64,000 nt of DNA, taken from NCBI GenBank assembly GCA_046330455.1, contig JAXLSU010000003.1, positions 186,001-250,000 of the forward strand. The letters are read 5' to 3'. This DNA is from CAVQXR01 sp046330455 (GTDB taxonomy: Bacteria; Actinomycetota; Thermoleophilia; Gaiellales; Gaiellaceae). Position numbers and translations under genes: made by a program. Shown in pieces: positions 15,595 to 24,378 of the stretch. The notes under the pieces are model-generated. The model was not told the DNA's origin. It worked only from the letters and a program-made list of their open reading frames with translations, and searched no databases. Numbering within the stretch: position 1 is the stretch's first letter; every line of letters begins with the position of its first letter.

Positions 15595-16538
15595 CAGGCG
15601 GGCAGGTCGTCGCCGAGACGCCCGGTCAGGCGGATGTACACGTCCTCGAGCGTGATTGCCCCGAGTGCGTACTCCTCGGCGGCGCCGGCGCCCATCAGCC
15701 GCTGCGCCCACGCGATCCCCTCCGAGGCGAGCTCCTCCGGGATCACGGTCATGAGGTTGTGGCCGACCCGCGTGTGGTGCTCGACGTAGGCGGGCAGCTC
15801 CGGCGTGTCGCTGCCGGGGGCGAGCATGAGCTGGAGCCGTAGCCGGCCACGATCCTGGCCCTTTAGCGACGACGGCGTTCCCTCGGCCACGATCCTTCCT
15901 CCGTCGATGATCGCGAGCCGGTCGACGGCCTTCTCCGCCTCGAGGACGTTGTGGGTCACGAGCAGTACCGACGCTCCCCCGTCGCCGAGCCGCCGCACCT
16001 CGTTCCAGAGCATCCGTCGCCGGTAGGGGTCGACGTCGTTCGTGGGCTCGTCGAGGATCACGAGGCGACCGGGCCAGACGGTCACCATCACGAACCCGAT
16101 CAGGCGCTTGACGCCGCCCGAGAGCTTCGTGCCGAGCGTCTGCTGCCACTCTCCGAGGTCGAGCGCCTCGATCAGCTCGTCCGCCCGGCGGCGGACCCCT
16201 GCGCGGTCGCCGCCGCGGATCCTGCCGGTGAGCTCGATGGCCTCCCGGGCCCTGAGCGAGTCGATCGGCATCTGCGCCTGCGGAAGATAGGAACAGAGCT
16301 GGCGGGCGGCGTCCGGATCGGCGACGAGGTCGTACGGACCGAGCGTCAGCGCGCCCGACGTCGGCTTCAGGAGACCGACCACCTGCTTGACGAGGGTCGA
16401 CTTGCCGGCACCGTTCGGACCGAGGAGGCCGTACACCTCCCCGGGCTCCACGTGCAGCGAGATCCCGTCGTTCGCCGCGAGCGAGTCGCCGTAGATCTTC
16501 GTGACGCTCTCGGCCCGGAACGTCCAGCCGTCGCCCAT
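15594..16538 (-). CDS. ABC exporter ATP-binding protein with altered signature motif
   Basis: 314 residues. Walker A GPNGAGKST is at about 40-48, the Q-loop follows in YLPQAQMPID, the signature reads LSGGVKRL instead of LSGGQ-R, Walker B is RLVILDEPTND and the switch His is in LLVTHNV. The C-terminal 90 residues form an extra domain seen in some CcmA-type exporters. It starts the transcription unit with both permeases, although the ydcZ-like gene lies 24 bases upstream. A TACCGT box seven bases before ATG supports leaderless initiation. Confidence 0.88.
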   Translation of the reverse strand: MGDGWTFRAESVTKIYGDSLAANDGISLHVEPGEVYGLLGPNGAGKSTLVKQVVGLLKPTSGALTLGPYDLVADPDAARQLCSYLPQAQMPIDSLRAREAIELTGRIRGGDRAGVRRRADELIEALDLGEWQQTLGTKLSGGVKRLIGFVMVTVWPGRLVILDEPTNDVDPYRRRMLWNEVRRLGDGGASVLLVTHNVLEAEKAVDRLAIIDGGRIVAEGTPSSLKGQDRGRLRLQLMLAPGSDTPELPAYVEHHTRVGHNLMTVIPEELASEGIAWAQRLMGAGAAEEYALGAITLEDVYIRLTGRLGDDLPA

Positions 16539-16545
16539 CGAGCTG

Positions 16546-16551
16546 ACGGTA
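16546..16551 (-). promoter_or_regulatory. -10 box of the ABC exporter operon (leaderless)
   Basis: TACCGT on the minus strand, seven bases before ATG at 16538; it lies in the short gap after the ydcZ-like gene. Confidence 0.5.
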
Positions 16552-16562
16552 CCCGACGCGGA

Positions 16563-17009
16563 TCAGCGCTTCAGCACGAGCGCCGTGCCCGCGGCGAGCA
16601 GGACGAGCCCGCCGAGCCGGTGCGCGGACAGGCCGAGGCGCTCGAAGCCGAAGAGCCCGAAGGCGTCGATCAGCGTCGCGACGGTGAGCTGGAGGGCGAT
16701 CAGGATCGCAGCGAACGTGAGGTTGCCGATCCGCGGCGGGGCGTAGGTGAGCGCACTGATGATCACGAAGCCCATGACCCCGCCGAGCCACATCCACGCC
16801 GGCTGGCGCAGGCCGGAGGCCACACCGCCGAGGCCGCCGCGCAGCGCCGCCGTGACCACGACGAAGAGGACGAGCGCGACGACCGTCTGGAACGTCGCCG
16901 CCTCGAGCGTCCCGATCCGCCCCCCGAGCCGCCCGTTGATCGCGACCTGGAGCGCGGCGGCGATGCCTGCGGCGGCCGTGAAGAGGGCGGCGAGCGCGGT
17001 CGCGGACAT
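16563..17009 (-). CDS. DMT-superfamily transporter, DUF606/YdcZ type
   Basis: 148 residues with five hydrophobic helices. The N-terminal pattern AAGIAAALQVAINGRLG and PPRIGNLTFAAILIALQLTV are typical of the small DUF606 half-size transporters, which are thought to work as homo- or heterodimers. The transported substrate is unknown. It lies head to head with the molybdate operon regulator and 24 bases upstream of the ABC exporter. Confidence 0.8.
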   Translation of the reverse strand: MSATALAALFTAAAGIAAALQVAINGRLGGRIGTLEAATFQTVVALVLFVVVTAALRGGLGGVASGLRQPAWMWLGGVMGFVIISALTYAPPRIGNLTFAAILIALQLTVATLIDAFGLFGFERLGLSAHRLGGLVLLAAGTALVLKR

Positions 17010-17045
17010 CAGCTCTGCATCCCGCCGGCGAGCCTACCAGTCTGA

Positions 17046-17068
17046 TACGATCACCTAGGCAATGCCTA
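17046..17068 (+). promoter_or_regulatory. Promoter and palindromic operator of the molybdate operon
   Basis: TACGAT at 17046-17051 is a plausible -10. Immediately after it, 17056-17068 is the perfect palindrome TAGGCA-A-TGCCTA, which covers the presumed transcription start and the first start codon. It would be well placed for autorepression by the HTH-TOBE protein encoded next. Confidence 0.5.
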
Positions 17069-17442
17069 TGGAGGACTCGTACACGGCCACGCAGGCCGCC
17101 CGGGCGCTCGGGATCTCGCTCGACACGCTGCGCCGCTGGGATCGCGAGGGCAAGATCAGAACGCAGCGCGACCGGGCGAATCGGCGGCTCGTTCCCGCCT
17201 CCGAGATCGCCCGCCTGCGGCATGAACCGGCCGAGGATCACCTGAGCGCCCGGAATCGTTTCCGTGGAGTCGTGCGGGAGGTCCGGATCGAGGGCCTGCT
17301 CGCGCAGGTGGAGATCGACATCACGGAGCCGGCCCGGGTCGTCGCGATCATCACCCGGGACGCGGCCGAGGAGCTCGAGCTCGCTCCCGGCATCGCGGCG
17401 ACGGCCATCGTCAAGGCCACATCCGTGATGGTCGAGCGTTGA
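17062..17442 (+). CDS. HTH-TOBE molybdenum-responsive regulator
   Basis: 126 residues. Residues about 5-55 are an excisionase/MerR-type DNA-binding domain (YTATQAARALGISLDTLRRW), and about 60-126 are a molbindin/TOBE domain (NRFRGVVREVRIEGLLAQVE, ending AIVKATSVMVER) that binds molybdate or tungstate. The combination is a common actinobacterial stand-in for ModE. An alternative ATG at 17068 would leave the palindrome upstream of the coding sequence. The stop overlaps modA (TTGA), tying it to the uptake genes. Confidence 0.85.
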   Translation: MPMEDSYTATQAARALGISLDTLRRWDREGKIRTQRDRANRRLVPASEIARLRHEPAEDHLSARNRFRGVVREVRIEGLLAQVEIDITEPARVVAIITRDAAEELELAPGIAATAIVKATSVMVER

Positions 17443-18161
17443 GAGCCGCGGCTGCGGCCCTGCTCGGGCTCGTCGCGCTCGCCGCCGGCTGCGGAGGCTC
17501 CGGCAGCGACGCGAAGCTGACCGTGTTCGCCGCCGCGTCGCTGAGCGAGGTGCTGCCGTCGATCGACCCCGGCGCGACGTACAACCTCGCCGGCTCGGAC
17601 GAGCTCGCAGCGCAGCTCGAGTCGGGTGCGGAGGCCGACCTGTACCTGGCGGCGTCGCCCAAGTACCCGCGAGAGCTCGAGGCGAAGGGGCTCGTCGAGA
17701 AACTGCAGACGTTCGCGACGAACCGGCTCGTCCTCATCGTCCCGAAGGGCAACCCGGCCGCCGTCGCGACGGTCGGCGATCTCGCCGAGCCGGGTGTGAA
17801 GGTCGTCGTGGGCGCGGAGGGGGTCCCGGTCGGTGACTACACCCGCACGGTGCTCGAGACACTCGGCGCGAGCGACGTTCTCGCCAATGTCGCAAGCGAG
17901 GAGCCGGACGTGAAAGGCGTCGTCGCGAAGGTGGCGAGCGCCGCCGCCGACGCGGGCTTCGTGTACGCGACGGACGTGGCGCCGGTCGCCGGCGAGGTCG
18001 AGGCGATCGAGCTCCCCGCCGGCGCTCAGCCTCCGATCGAGTACGTCGCCGCGATCGTGTCGAGCACGGAGCATCGGGAGGCCGCCGAGGCGTTCCTCGC
18101 CTCCCTGCTCGGCGATCCGGGTCGGGAGGCGCTCTCGACCGTCGGCTTCGGGCTCCCATGA
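17439..18161 (+). CDS. modA: Molybdate ABC transporter substrate-binding lipoprotein
   Basis: 240 residues. A short lipoprotein signal with lipobox LAAGC places the lipidated Cys near residue 18, followed by the ModA fold KLTVFAAASLSEVLP, NLAGSDELAAQLESGAEADL and NRLVLIVPKGNP. It captures molybdate or tungstate outside the membrane and hands it to ModB. The start is TTG, overlapping the regulator stop by three bases. It overlaps modB by four bases (ATGA). Confidence 0.93.
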   Translation: MRAAAAALLGLVALAAGCGGSGSDAKLTVFAAASLSEVLPSIDPGATYNLAGSDELAAQLESGAEADLYLAASPKYPRELEAKGLVEKLQTFATNRLVLIVPKGNPAAVATVGDLAEPGVKVVVGAEGVPVGDYTRTVLETLGASDVLANVASEEPDVKGVVAKVASAAADAGFVYATDVAPVAGEVEAIELPAGAQPPIEYVAAIVSSTEHREAAEAFLASLLGDPGREALSTVGFGLP

Positions 18162-18982
18162 GGCGCCCCTTCACGGCCCTGGCCGGGTTCGCGGCGGGGT
18201 TGCTGCTCCTGTTCCTCGCGCTCCCGCTCGTGGCGCTGTTCACGCGGATCTCGCCGGTCGAGCTCTTCGCCCAGCTCGGGAGCGACGCCGCCGTCGACGC
18301 GCTGCTCGTCAGCCTCGAGACCAGCCTGATCGCCCACGCCGTGATCGTCGTGCTGGGCACTCCTGCCGCCTACCTGCTGGCGACACGACCCGTCCGCGGG
18401 CGGGCGGCGATCCTGACGCTGATCGAGCTTCCACTCGTCCTTCCCCCGGCGGTGGCCGGGCTCGCGCTGCTCTCGACCTTCGCGGCGACGGGCCTCCTCG
18501 GCTCCGCGCTCGACAGCGCCGGGATCTCGGTCCCGCTGACGACGACGGCGGTCGTCCTCGCCGTCGTGTTCGTGGCGAGCCCCTTCTACCTCCGCGGAGC
18601 GATCGCGGCGTTCCAGGGGGTCGATCCGGATCTGATCGACGCCGCCCGCACGCTCGGGACGCGACCCTTTCGCGTGTTCCGGAAGGTTGCCCTCCCGCTC
18701 GCCGGAGCGGGGCTCGGAGCCGCTTCGACGCTCGCGTTCGCCCGTGGCCTCGGCGAGTTCGGAGCCACCATCATGTTCGCCGGGTCGATCCAGGGCCGCA
18801 CCCAGACCATGCCGCTCATGATCTACGCACAGCTCGGCCGCGACTTCGAGGTCGCCCTCGCCGTGGGGGCTCTGCTCGTGCTCGTCAGCGTCCTCGTCCT
18901 TCTCGCCGCGAAGCTCCTGCCCGGATGGACCGTCTACTCGTCGATCTCGCCGTTCCGCTCCGCTCGTTCCGCCTCGAGCTAG
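18158..18982 (+). CDS. modB: Molybdate ABC transporter permease
   Basis: 274 residues with six membrane segments and the EAA loop DAARTLGTRPFRVFRKVALP that contacts ModC, followed by ARGLGEFGATIMFAGSIQGR, a hallmark of ModB/CysT-type permeases. The last 58 bases overlap modC in another frame, giving a Ser-rich C-terminus (SPFRSARSASS). It is the third gene of the mod operon. Confidence 0.93.
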   Translation: MRRPFTALAGFAAGLLLLFLALPLVALFTRISPVELFAQLGSDAAVDALLVSLETSLIAHAVIVVLGTPAAYLLATRPVRGRAAILTLIELPLVLPPAVAGLALLSTFAATGLLGSALDSAGISVPLTTTAVVLAVVFVASPFYLRGAIAAFQGVDPDLIDAARTLGTRPFRVFRKVALPLAGAGLGAASTLAFARGLGEFGATIMFAGSIQGRTQTMPLMIYAQLGRDFEVALAVGALLVLVSVLVLLAAKLLPGWTVYSSISPFRSARSASS

Positions 18983-19956
18983 GCCTCGAGCTCGGTGCCG
19001 AGACGCTCGCGCTGGCGGGACCGTCGGGCGCGGGCAAGAGCACCGTCCTTCGGGCGATCGCCGGCCTCGTGCGCCCCGAGCGCGGCGTCGTCACCCTGGG
19101 TGAGGACGTCTGGCTCGACACGGCCGCCGGTGTCGATCGCCCGGTCGAGGAGCGACCGATCGGCTTTCTCTTCCAGGACTACGCACTCTTCCCGCACCTG
19201 ACCGTGCTAGAGAACGTCGCCTTCGCCGGGCGGGGCGATGCCCGCGAGCTCCTCGAGCGCTTCGGCGTCACCGACCTCGCGGCGGCGCGCCCGCCTGAGC
19301 TGTCGGGCGGAGAGCGTCAGCGTGTCGCGCTGGCCCGGGCGCTCGCGCGCGAGCCGAAGGTCCTGCTCCTGGACGAGCCGACGTCCGCGCTCGACGCGCA
19401 CACCCGCGTCGCCGTCCGGGCCGAGCTCGGTGAGCTGCTCCGCGGGCTGGCGCTGCCGACACTCGTCGTAACGCACGACTTCGAGGAGGCCGCAGCGCTG
19501 GCGACTCGGGTCGGGATCCTCACCGACGGGCGGCTCGTCCAGACGGGCACGCCCGTCGAGCTCGTCGAGCGCCCGTCGAGCCCGTTCGTGGCGAGCTTCA
19601 CGGGTGGAAACCTGCTCCCCGGGCTCGCCCGCGCCGGACCGACCGGCCTGACGGAGGTCGTGCTCGATGCGGGCGGGATCGTGTACTCGACCGACGAGCT
19701 GCGCGGCCATGTCGGCGTCGTCATCCATCCATGGGAGATCTCGCTCGCGCGGACTGCGCCCGTGGACTCGACGCTCAACCACGTGACCGCACCCATCCAG
19801 GCGCTCACCCCGGCGGGAAACCGCGTCCGCGTACGGGTCGGTGCGGTCACCGCCGAGCTCACGGCGGCGTCTGCGACGCGGCTCGGACTTGCTCCCGGGG
19901 ACGTGGTCGTCGCCTCGTTCAAGGCGACGATGGCCCGGCTCGTCCCGCTCGCGTAG
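18925..19956 (+). CDS. modC: Molybdate ABC transporter ATP-binding protein
   Basis: 343 residues. Walker A GPSGAGKST lies at about 32-40, FQDYALFPHLTV follows with the Q-loop, then signature LSGGERQR, Walker B LLLDEPTSALD and switch His THDF. The C-terminal third (from about 280) is a TOBE domain for oxyanion sensing (NHVTAPIQALTPAGNRVRVR). The ATG lies inside modB. A weak GC hairpin follows the stop. Confidence 0.93.
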   Translation: MDRLLVDLAVPLRSFRLELGLELGAETLALAGPSGAGKSTVLRAIAGLVRPERGVVTLGEDVWLDTAAGVDRPVEERPIGFLFQDYALFPHLTVLENVAFAGRGDARELLERFGVTDLAAARPPELSGGERQRVALARALAREPKVLLLDEPTSALDAHTRVAVRAELGELLRGLALPTLVVTHDFEEAAALATRVGILTDGRLVQTGTPVELVERPSSPFVASFTGGNLLPGLARAGPTGLTEVVLDAGGIVYSTDELRGHVGVVIHPWEISLARTAPVDSTLNHVTAPIQALTPAGNRVRVRVGAVTAELTAASATRLGLAPGDVVVASFKATMARLVPLA

Positions 19957-20020
19957 CCGGGCGACGCCCGGGCCAAGACCGCCCGGAGCGGGAGGCCCGT
20001 CCGTCCAAGCAGGTGCTGGC

Positions 20021-20026
20021 TACACT
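20021..20026 (+). promoter_or_regulatory. -10 box of the aminotransferase gene (leaderless)
   Basis: TACACT, seven bases before ATG at 20034; no good -35. Confidence 0.55.
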
Positions 20027-20033
20027 CGCTCCC

Positions 20034-21329
20034 ATGTCTACGCAGGAACGCACCGCCACCGAGCGCCTCGTGGAGCTCCGAGAGCGCTACATCCCGAAGG
20101 GGCTCCCGACGCCCCCGTTCGTCGTTGCCGGCGCCGAGGGAGCCCGGATCGTCGATGTCGACGGCAAGACGTATATCGACTTCGCCGGCGGGCTCGGCTG
20201 TCACAACCTCGGGCACGGGCTCCCGGCCGCCGTCGCCGCGATCCACGAGCAGGCCGACCGCTACCTCCACCAGTGCTTCATCGTCGGCATGTACGAGCCG
20301 TACATCGAGGTGGCGCGCCGGATGGCCGAGCTGTCGCCGTGCCGCGGCGAGCAGCAGAAGACCTTCCTCGTCAACTCCGGCGCCGAGGCCCTGGAGAACG
20401 CCGTGAAGATCGCGCGTACCTACACGGGGCGCGACGGCGTGATCGTGTTCGAGCACGCCTTCCACGGCCGGACGCTGCTCGCGATGACGATGACGAGCAA
20501 GCTCGTGTACAAGAAGGGCTTCGGCCCCTTCGCGCCCGAGGTCTACCGGGCGACCGGACCGTACCCGTACCGGGGTGTCGACTCCGATGCGGCGATCGCG
20601 GGGCTCGAGAAGCTCTTCAAGAGCGACGTCGATCCCGAGAGCGTGGCATGCGTCGTGCTCGAGCCGGTCCAGGGCGAGGGCGGCTTCCTGCCGATGCCGG
20701 CCGACTACCCGGCCCGGCTCCGCGAGCTGTGCGACCGCTACGGGATCCTCTATGTCGACGACGAGGTCCAGACCGGCATGTGCCGCACGGGGCCCGTCTG
20801 GGCGATCGAGCACTACGGGGTGCAGCCCGACCTGATGACGACCGGCAAGTCGCTCGGCATGGGCCTGCCGCTGGGCGGGGTCACCGGTCGCGCCGAGATC
20901 ATGGACTCGGTTCACCCCGGCGGGCTCGGCGGCACGTTCGGCGGCAACCCGATCTCGTGTGCGGCGGCGGTCGCCGGCCTCGAGCTGGTCGCCAGCGAGG
21001 AGTTCCAGGCACGGTCGGCGGCGCTCGGTGAGCATCTCCGCGCACGCCTGACCGAGCTCGCCTCGCGCCAGCCGGCGGTCGGCGAGGTGCGCGGCCTCGG
21101 GCCGATGATCGCGATGGAGCTCGTCGAGGACCGCGCCTCGAAGACGCCCGCTGCCGCGCTCGCGTCCGCGACCGTCGCCGAGGCGAGGGAGCGCGGCCTC
21201 ATCCTGCTCTCCTGCGGCCTGTACTCGAACGTGATCCGCATCCTCGTCCCGATCGTGATCGAGGACGAGGATCTCGACCGCGGCCTCGAGCTGCTCGAGG
21301 AGTCGCTGGTCGCCGCCGCGGCGGCCTGA
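20034..21329 (+). CDS. gabT: Class III aminotransferase, probably 4-aminobutyrate type
   Basis: 431-residue PLP enzyme. The N-terminal LPTPPFVVAGAEGARIVDVD, cofactor-phosphate region NSGAEALENAVKIAR, FEHAFHGRT, the ring-stacking DDEVQTGMCRTG and the Schiff-base Lys in TTGKSLGMG are all present. GABA/5-aminovalerate aminotransferases of actinobacteria share this layout; ornithine or other omega-amino acids are possible. The TACACT box suggests a leaderless mRNA. A hairpin terminator follows. Confidence 0.85.
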   Translation: MSTQERTATERLVELRERYIPKGLPTPPFVVAGAEGARIVDVDGKTYIDFAGGLGCHNLGHGLPAAVAAIHEQADRYLHQCFIVGMYEPYIEVARRMAELSPCRGEQQKTFLVNSGAEALENAVKIARTYTGRDGVIVFEHAFHGRTLLAMTMTSKLVYKKGFGPFAPEVYRATGPYPYRGVDSDAAIAGLEKLFKSDVDPESVACVVLEPVQGEGGFLPMPADYPARLRELCDRYGILYVDDEVQTGMCRTGPVWAIEHYGVQPDLMTTGKSLGMGLPLGGVTGRAEIMDSVHPGGLGGTFGGNPISCAAAVAGLELVASEEFQARSAALGEHLRARLTELASRQPAVGEVRGLGPMIAMELVEDRASKTPAAALASATVAEARERGLILLSCGLYSNVIRILVPIVIEDEDLDRGLELLEESLVAAAAA

Positions 21330-21345
21330 CGAACCGGTACGAACG

Positions 21346-21370
21346 GGCCCGGGCGGCTGGTGCCCGGGCC
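21346..21370 (+). terminator. Hairpin after the aminotransferase gene
   Basis: Nine-bp perfect stem (21346-21354 with 21362-21370) and a seven-base loop, 16 bases after the stop, followed by TCGTCT. It separates gabT from the next promoter. Confidence 0.6.
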
Positions 21371-21405
21371 TCGTCTGCCCTCCGGGTCGGTGCCCGCCGC
21401 CTCGT

Positions 21406-21411
21406 TATCCT
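21406..21411 (+). promoter_or_regulatory. -10 box of the lipid-kinase-like operon (leaderless)
   Basis: TATCCT, nine bases before GTG at 21421. Confidence 0.5.
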
Positions 21412-21420
21412 GGGTGGCGC

Positions 21421-22317
21421 GTGCGTCGCGTGCTGATCGTGAACCCGATTGCCTCGGGCGTCACCGCTTCCCGGATCGCCGCGGTGATGGGCGCCCTCGC
21501 GGAGGGCGGGCCGACGGAGCAGATCCTGACCGAACGGGCCGGGCACGCGACCGAGATCGTGCGCGAGTGCGGCGACTGCGCCGCGATCTACGTCCTCGCC
21601 GGTGACGGCGGCTTCAACGAGGCGGTGAACGGTGCCGTCGACCACGTGCCGTTCGGCTTCATCCCCGGCGGCGCGACGAGCGTCCTGCCGCGGGCGCTCG
21701 GGCTGCCGGCGGATCCCGTGGCGTGTGCCCGCCGGATCGCACGCGCTGACCGGACGAGGCGGATCAGCCTCGGGCGGGTGACACACGCGGCCGAGCCCGG
21801 GGGACGGCGATTCACGTTCTCGGCGGGCTTCGGGCTGGACGCAGAGCTCATGAGAGCGGTCGACAGCCGGGGGCGCGAGGGCGGGAAGCGGGCAGGAGAC
21901 CTGGCCGCCGTGAGCGAGCTGGCGTCGATTCTCTGGCAGCGGCAGGGTCGCATCGAGCCGCGCATCGAGATCGAGGGCCGCGGGCGCTGCGCGTTCGCGC
22001 TCGTCGCGAACTGCAACCCCTACACGTACCTCGGCCCGCTCCCGGTCCGCGTGGCGCCGCGGGCCGCCTTCCACCTCGGTCTCGACCTGATCGCCCTTCG
22101 CAAGCTCCGCACGGTCGACCTCCCGCGTCTCGCCTGGTGGGTGCTCGCCCATCCGGTCCAGGAGCGGTCGGCCAACGTGATCGCCGTCCACGACGCCGAC
22201 CGGATCGTGCTCCGTTGCGACGACCCGGTGCCAATGCAGATCGACGGGGAGGATCTCGGGGACGTCACGGCGGCGACGCTCGAGGCGGAGCGCAACGTCC
22301 TCCAAGTGCTCGTGTGA
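21421..22317 (+). CDS. Diacylglycerol/sphingosine-kinase family protein (YegS/BmrU-like)
   Basis: 298 residues. The nucleotide-binding motif is VLAGDGGFNEAVNG (GDGG-x-NEA), preceded by the first strand VLIVNPIASG and followed by PGGATSVLPRALGL, where most homologues read P-G-G-T-x-N. The C-terminal beta domain ends DDPVPMQIDGEDLG. These enzymes phosphorylate lipid hydroxyls such as diacylglycerol at the membrane face. It overlaps the next gene (GTGA) and begins a cluster of five coupled genes up to the acylphosphatase and GtrA. Confidence 0.85.
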   Translation: MRRVLIVNPIASGVTASRIAAVMGALAEGGPTEQILTERAGHATEIVRECGDCAAIYVLAGDGGFNEAVNGAVDHVPFGFIPGGATSVLPRALGLPADPVACARRIARADRTRRISLGRVTHAAEPGGRRFTFSAGFGLDAELMRAVDSRGREGGKRAGDLAAVSELASILWQRQGRIEPRIEIEGRGRCAFALVANCNPYTYLGPLPVRVAPRAAFHLGLDLIALRKLRTVDLPRLAWWVLAHPVQERSANVIAVHDADRIVLRCDDPVPMQIDGEDLGDVTAATLEAERNVLQVLV

Positions 22318-23744
22318 CCGCGCGCAAGCTGATCCTGTGCATCATCGACGGGCTGACCCCTGCCGCCCTCGAGCAAGAGCTGGCCGGCGGCACGGTGCCG
22401 ACGCTGGGTGCGCTCGCAGACCGCGGTCGCTACGTCCACGGCGTGAGCACGTTCCCGTCCGTGACCCCCGTCTGCCTGTCGGCGATCGCAACGGGCGGCG
22501 GCCCCGAGCTGCACGGCATCCCGCACCTGGCCTGGTACCACCGGGGCGAACGGCGACTCGTCGAGTACGGATCCTCGTTCGCCGCGGTGCGCGCCTCCGG
22601 GCTGCGCTTCGCGCTGCGGGACTCGGTGATCGAGATGTCGAGGTCACACCTGGCGTCCGGCGCGACCACCGTCTTCGAGGCGCTCGAGGACGCGGGGCTC
22701 GTCACGGCCTCGGTGAACTTCACCTGCTACCGGGGCCGGCAGCGCCACGTCGTACGCCTGCCCCGGGCGCTGCGGCAGAACCGGTGGTTCGAGTCGGTCG
22801 ACGGCCCCACGCGCTTCTTCTTCTTCAACCTCTGGGAGTCGGAGCGCGTCGGAGCGCCGCTCGCCGTCCGCTCGCGAACGGCGGGATCGGTCGACCGCTA
22901 CGCGGCGGCGGTCGGGCGGTGGCTCGTCACGCGCGACGGCTTCGACTTCCTCGTCTACTACCTGCCCGACTTCGACTACGCGTCGCATGCGCTCGGCCCG
23001 CTCGGGGCCGGGCCTGCACTGCGCCAGGCCGACCGCTGTCTCGCGTCGCTCGTGGACGCGGCGGGCGACCTCGACAGCCTGCTCGAGCGCTACGCGCTCG
23101 TCGTGTGTGCGGATCACGGCCAGACGGCCGTCGAGAGGACGGCGAGGCTCGAGGACGCCTTCTCCGATCTGCGCCTCCTGCACCCGCGCCGCAGCGGCTC
23201 GCGGGCGGGCGAGCTCGCCGTCGCCGCCTCGAATCGGGCGGCGCTGCTGTATCGGCTCGACGGGTGCCCGCTGACCGCGCGCGAGCTCGCCGAGCGCCTG
23301 GACGGCGAGCCCTCGGTCGACGTTGCCCTCTTTCGCGAGGACGGTGCCGCGGTCGCCCGCCGGGGCGCGTCCGAGCTCCGCTTCGCCCGGGCCGGCGACG
23401 GGTTCCGGCTCGCGGGCGACGCCTCGGTTCTCGACCCGGCTCGCTATCCGGACGGGCTCGACAGGGCCTGGGGCGCGCTTGCGTGCCGGGCAGCGGGCGA
23501 CGTCGTCCTCTCGGCGGCCGAGGGCTGGGAGTTCGCGGACGTCGGCGGCGGTCACCACCGGGGCGGTGGGAGCCACGGCTCGCTGCTCGCCGGCGACTCG
23601 CTCGTGCCGATGCTGTTCGTCGGTGTCGAGGACGAGGTCCTACCCGCGCGGCGGCCGCGCATCACCGACCTGAAGGCGCTCGCGCTCGCGCAGCTCGGCG
23701 TCGCTCGACCTGCCGCCCTCCCGGAGGCCGTGCGTGTCCGCTGA
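22314..23744 (+). CDS. Type I phosphodiesterase / alkaline-phosphatase superfamily protein
   Basis: 476 residues. Metal-site elements of the family are visible: KLILCIIDGL with the first Asp, STFPSVTPVCLSAIATGG with the Thr nucleophile, YYLPDFDYASHALGP supplying Asp and His ligands, and VVCADHGQTAV with the Asp-His pair. Relatives hydrolyse phosphodiesters, nucleotides or phospholipid head groups. No signal peptide, so it probably acts in the cytosol. Coupling to a lipid-kinase-like gene suggests a lipid or phosphate-ester role (inference). Confidence 0.82.
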   Translation: MTARKLILCIIDGLTPAALEQELAGGTVPTLGALADRGRYVHGVSTFPSVTPVCLSAIATGGGPELHGIPHLAWYHRGERRLVEYGSSFAAVRASGLRFALRDSVIEMSRSHLASGATTVFEALEDAGLVTASVNFTCYRGRQRHVVRLPRALRQNRWFESVDGPTRFFFFNLWESERVGAPLAVRSRTAGSVDRYAAAVGRWLVTRDGFDFLVYYLPDFDYASHALGPLGAGPALRQADRCLASLVDAAGDLDSLLERYALVVCADHGQTAVERTARLEDAFSDLRLLHPRRSGSRAGELAVAASNRAALLYRLDGCPLTARELAERLDGEPSVDVALFREDGAAVARRGASELRFARAGDGFRLAGDASVLDPARYPDGLDRAWGALACRAAGDVVLSAAEGWEFADVGGGHHRGGGSHGSLLAGDSLVPMLFVGVEDEVLPARRPRITDLKALALAQLGVARPAALPEAVRVR

Positions 23745-24378
23745 GCTTGCCCGCGCCCGGATGGTCGAGCGCCAGCTGAGGAACAGGGAGGTCGCCGACG
23801 AGCGCGTGCTCGCGGCGATGGGCCTCATCCCCCGTGAGCTGTTCGTGCCGGAGCCCCTGCGTCGCTTTGCCTACGAGGACGAGCCCCTCTCGATCGGGTA
23901 CGGCCAGACGATCTCGCAGCCGTACATGGTCGCCCTCCTGTGTCAGGAGGCGTCGATCCGGCCGGGCCAGCTCGTCCTCGACGTCGGCACCGGCTCGGGC
24001 TACCAGGCGGCCGTGATCGCCGAGCTCGGAGGAACGGTCGTCTCGATCGAGCGAATCGCCGGGCTCGCAGAGCAGGCGAGGCTCAACCTGCACGCTGCCG
24101 GCTACGGCGACCGGGTGGAGGTGCTCGTGGGGGACGGGTCCGTCGGCGTTCCGGAACGCGCGCCCTTCGACCGCATCGTCGTCGCTGCGGCCGCGCCGCA
24201 CCCGCCCCCTGCGCTGGTCGAGCAGCTCGTTCTGAACGGCCGGCTCGTGATTCCCGTCGGTCGCCTCGACGAGCAGTGGCTCGAGGTCGTCGTCAGGACG
24301 CCGGAGGGGCCGGCGACAGCCCGCTCCGTTCCCTGCCGCTTCGTGCCGCTGCTCGGGGCCGGAGGGTTCCGGGCGTGA
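23734..24378 (+). CDS. pcm: Protein-L-isoaspartate O-methyltransferase
   Basis: 214 residues. The PCMT pattern is clear: MVERQLRNREVADERVLAAM, IGYGQTISQPYMVALLCQ and the SAM motif LVLDVGTGSGYQAAVIAEL. It methylates damaged isoaspartyl residues in proteins to start their repair. The GTG start is 11 bases inside the upstream phosphodiesterase gene and the stop shares a base with the acylphosphatase start, so the genes form one unit. Confidence 0.93.
   Translation: MSAELARARMVERQLRNREVADERVLAAMGLIPRELFVPEPLRRFAYEDEPLSIGYGQTISQPYMVALLCQEASIRPGQLVLDVGTGSGYQAAVIAELGGTVVSIERIAGLAEQARLNLHAAGYGDRVEVLVGDGSVGVPERAPFDRIVVAAAAPHPPPALVEQLVLNGRLVIPVGRLDEQWLEVVVRTPEGPATARSVPCRFVPLLGAGGFRA

Noticed and set aside
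21346..21370. Hairpin after the aminotransferase gene as another REP copy
   Set aside because: It lacks the GGATCTCATCC core and GYAGG tail; its place after a stop codon fits a terminator.
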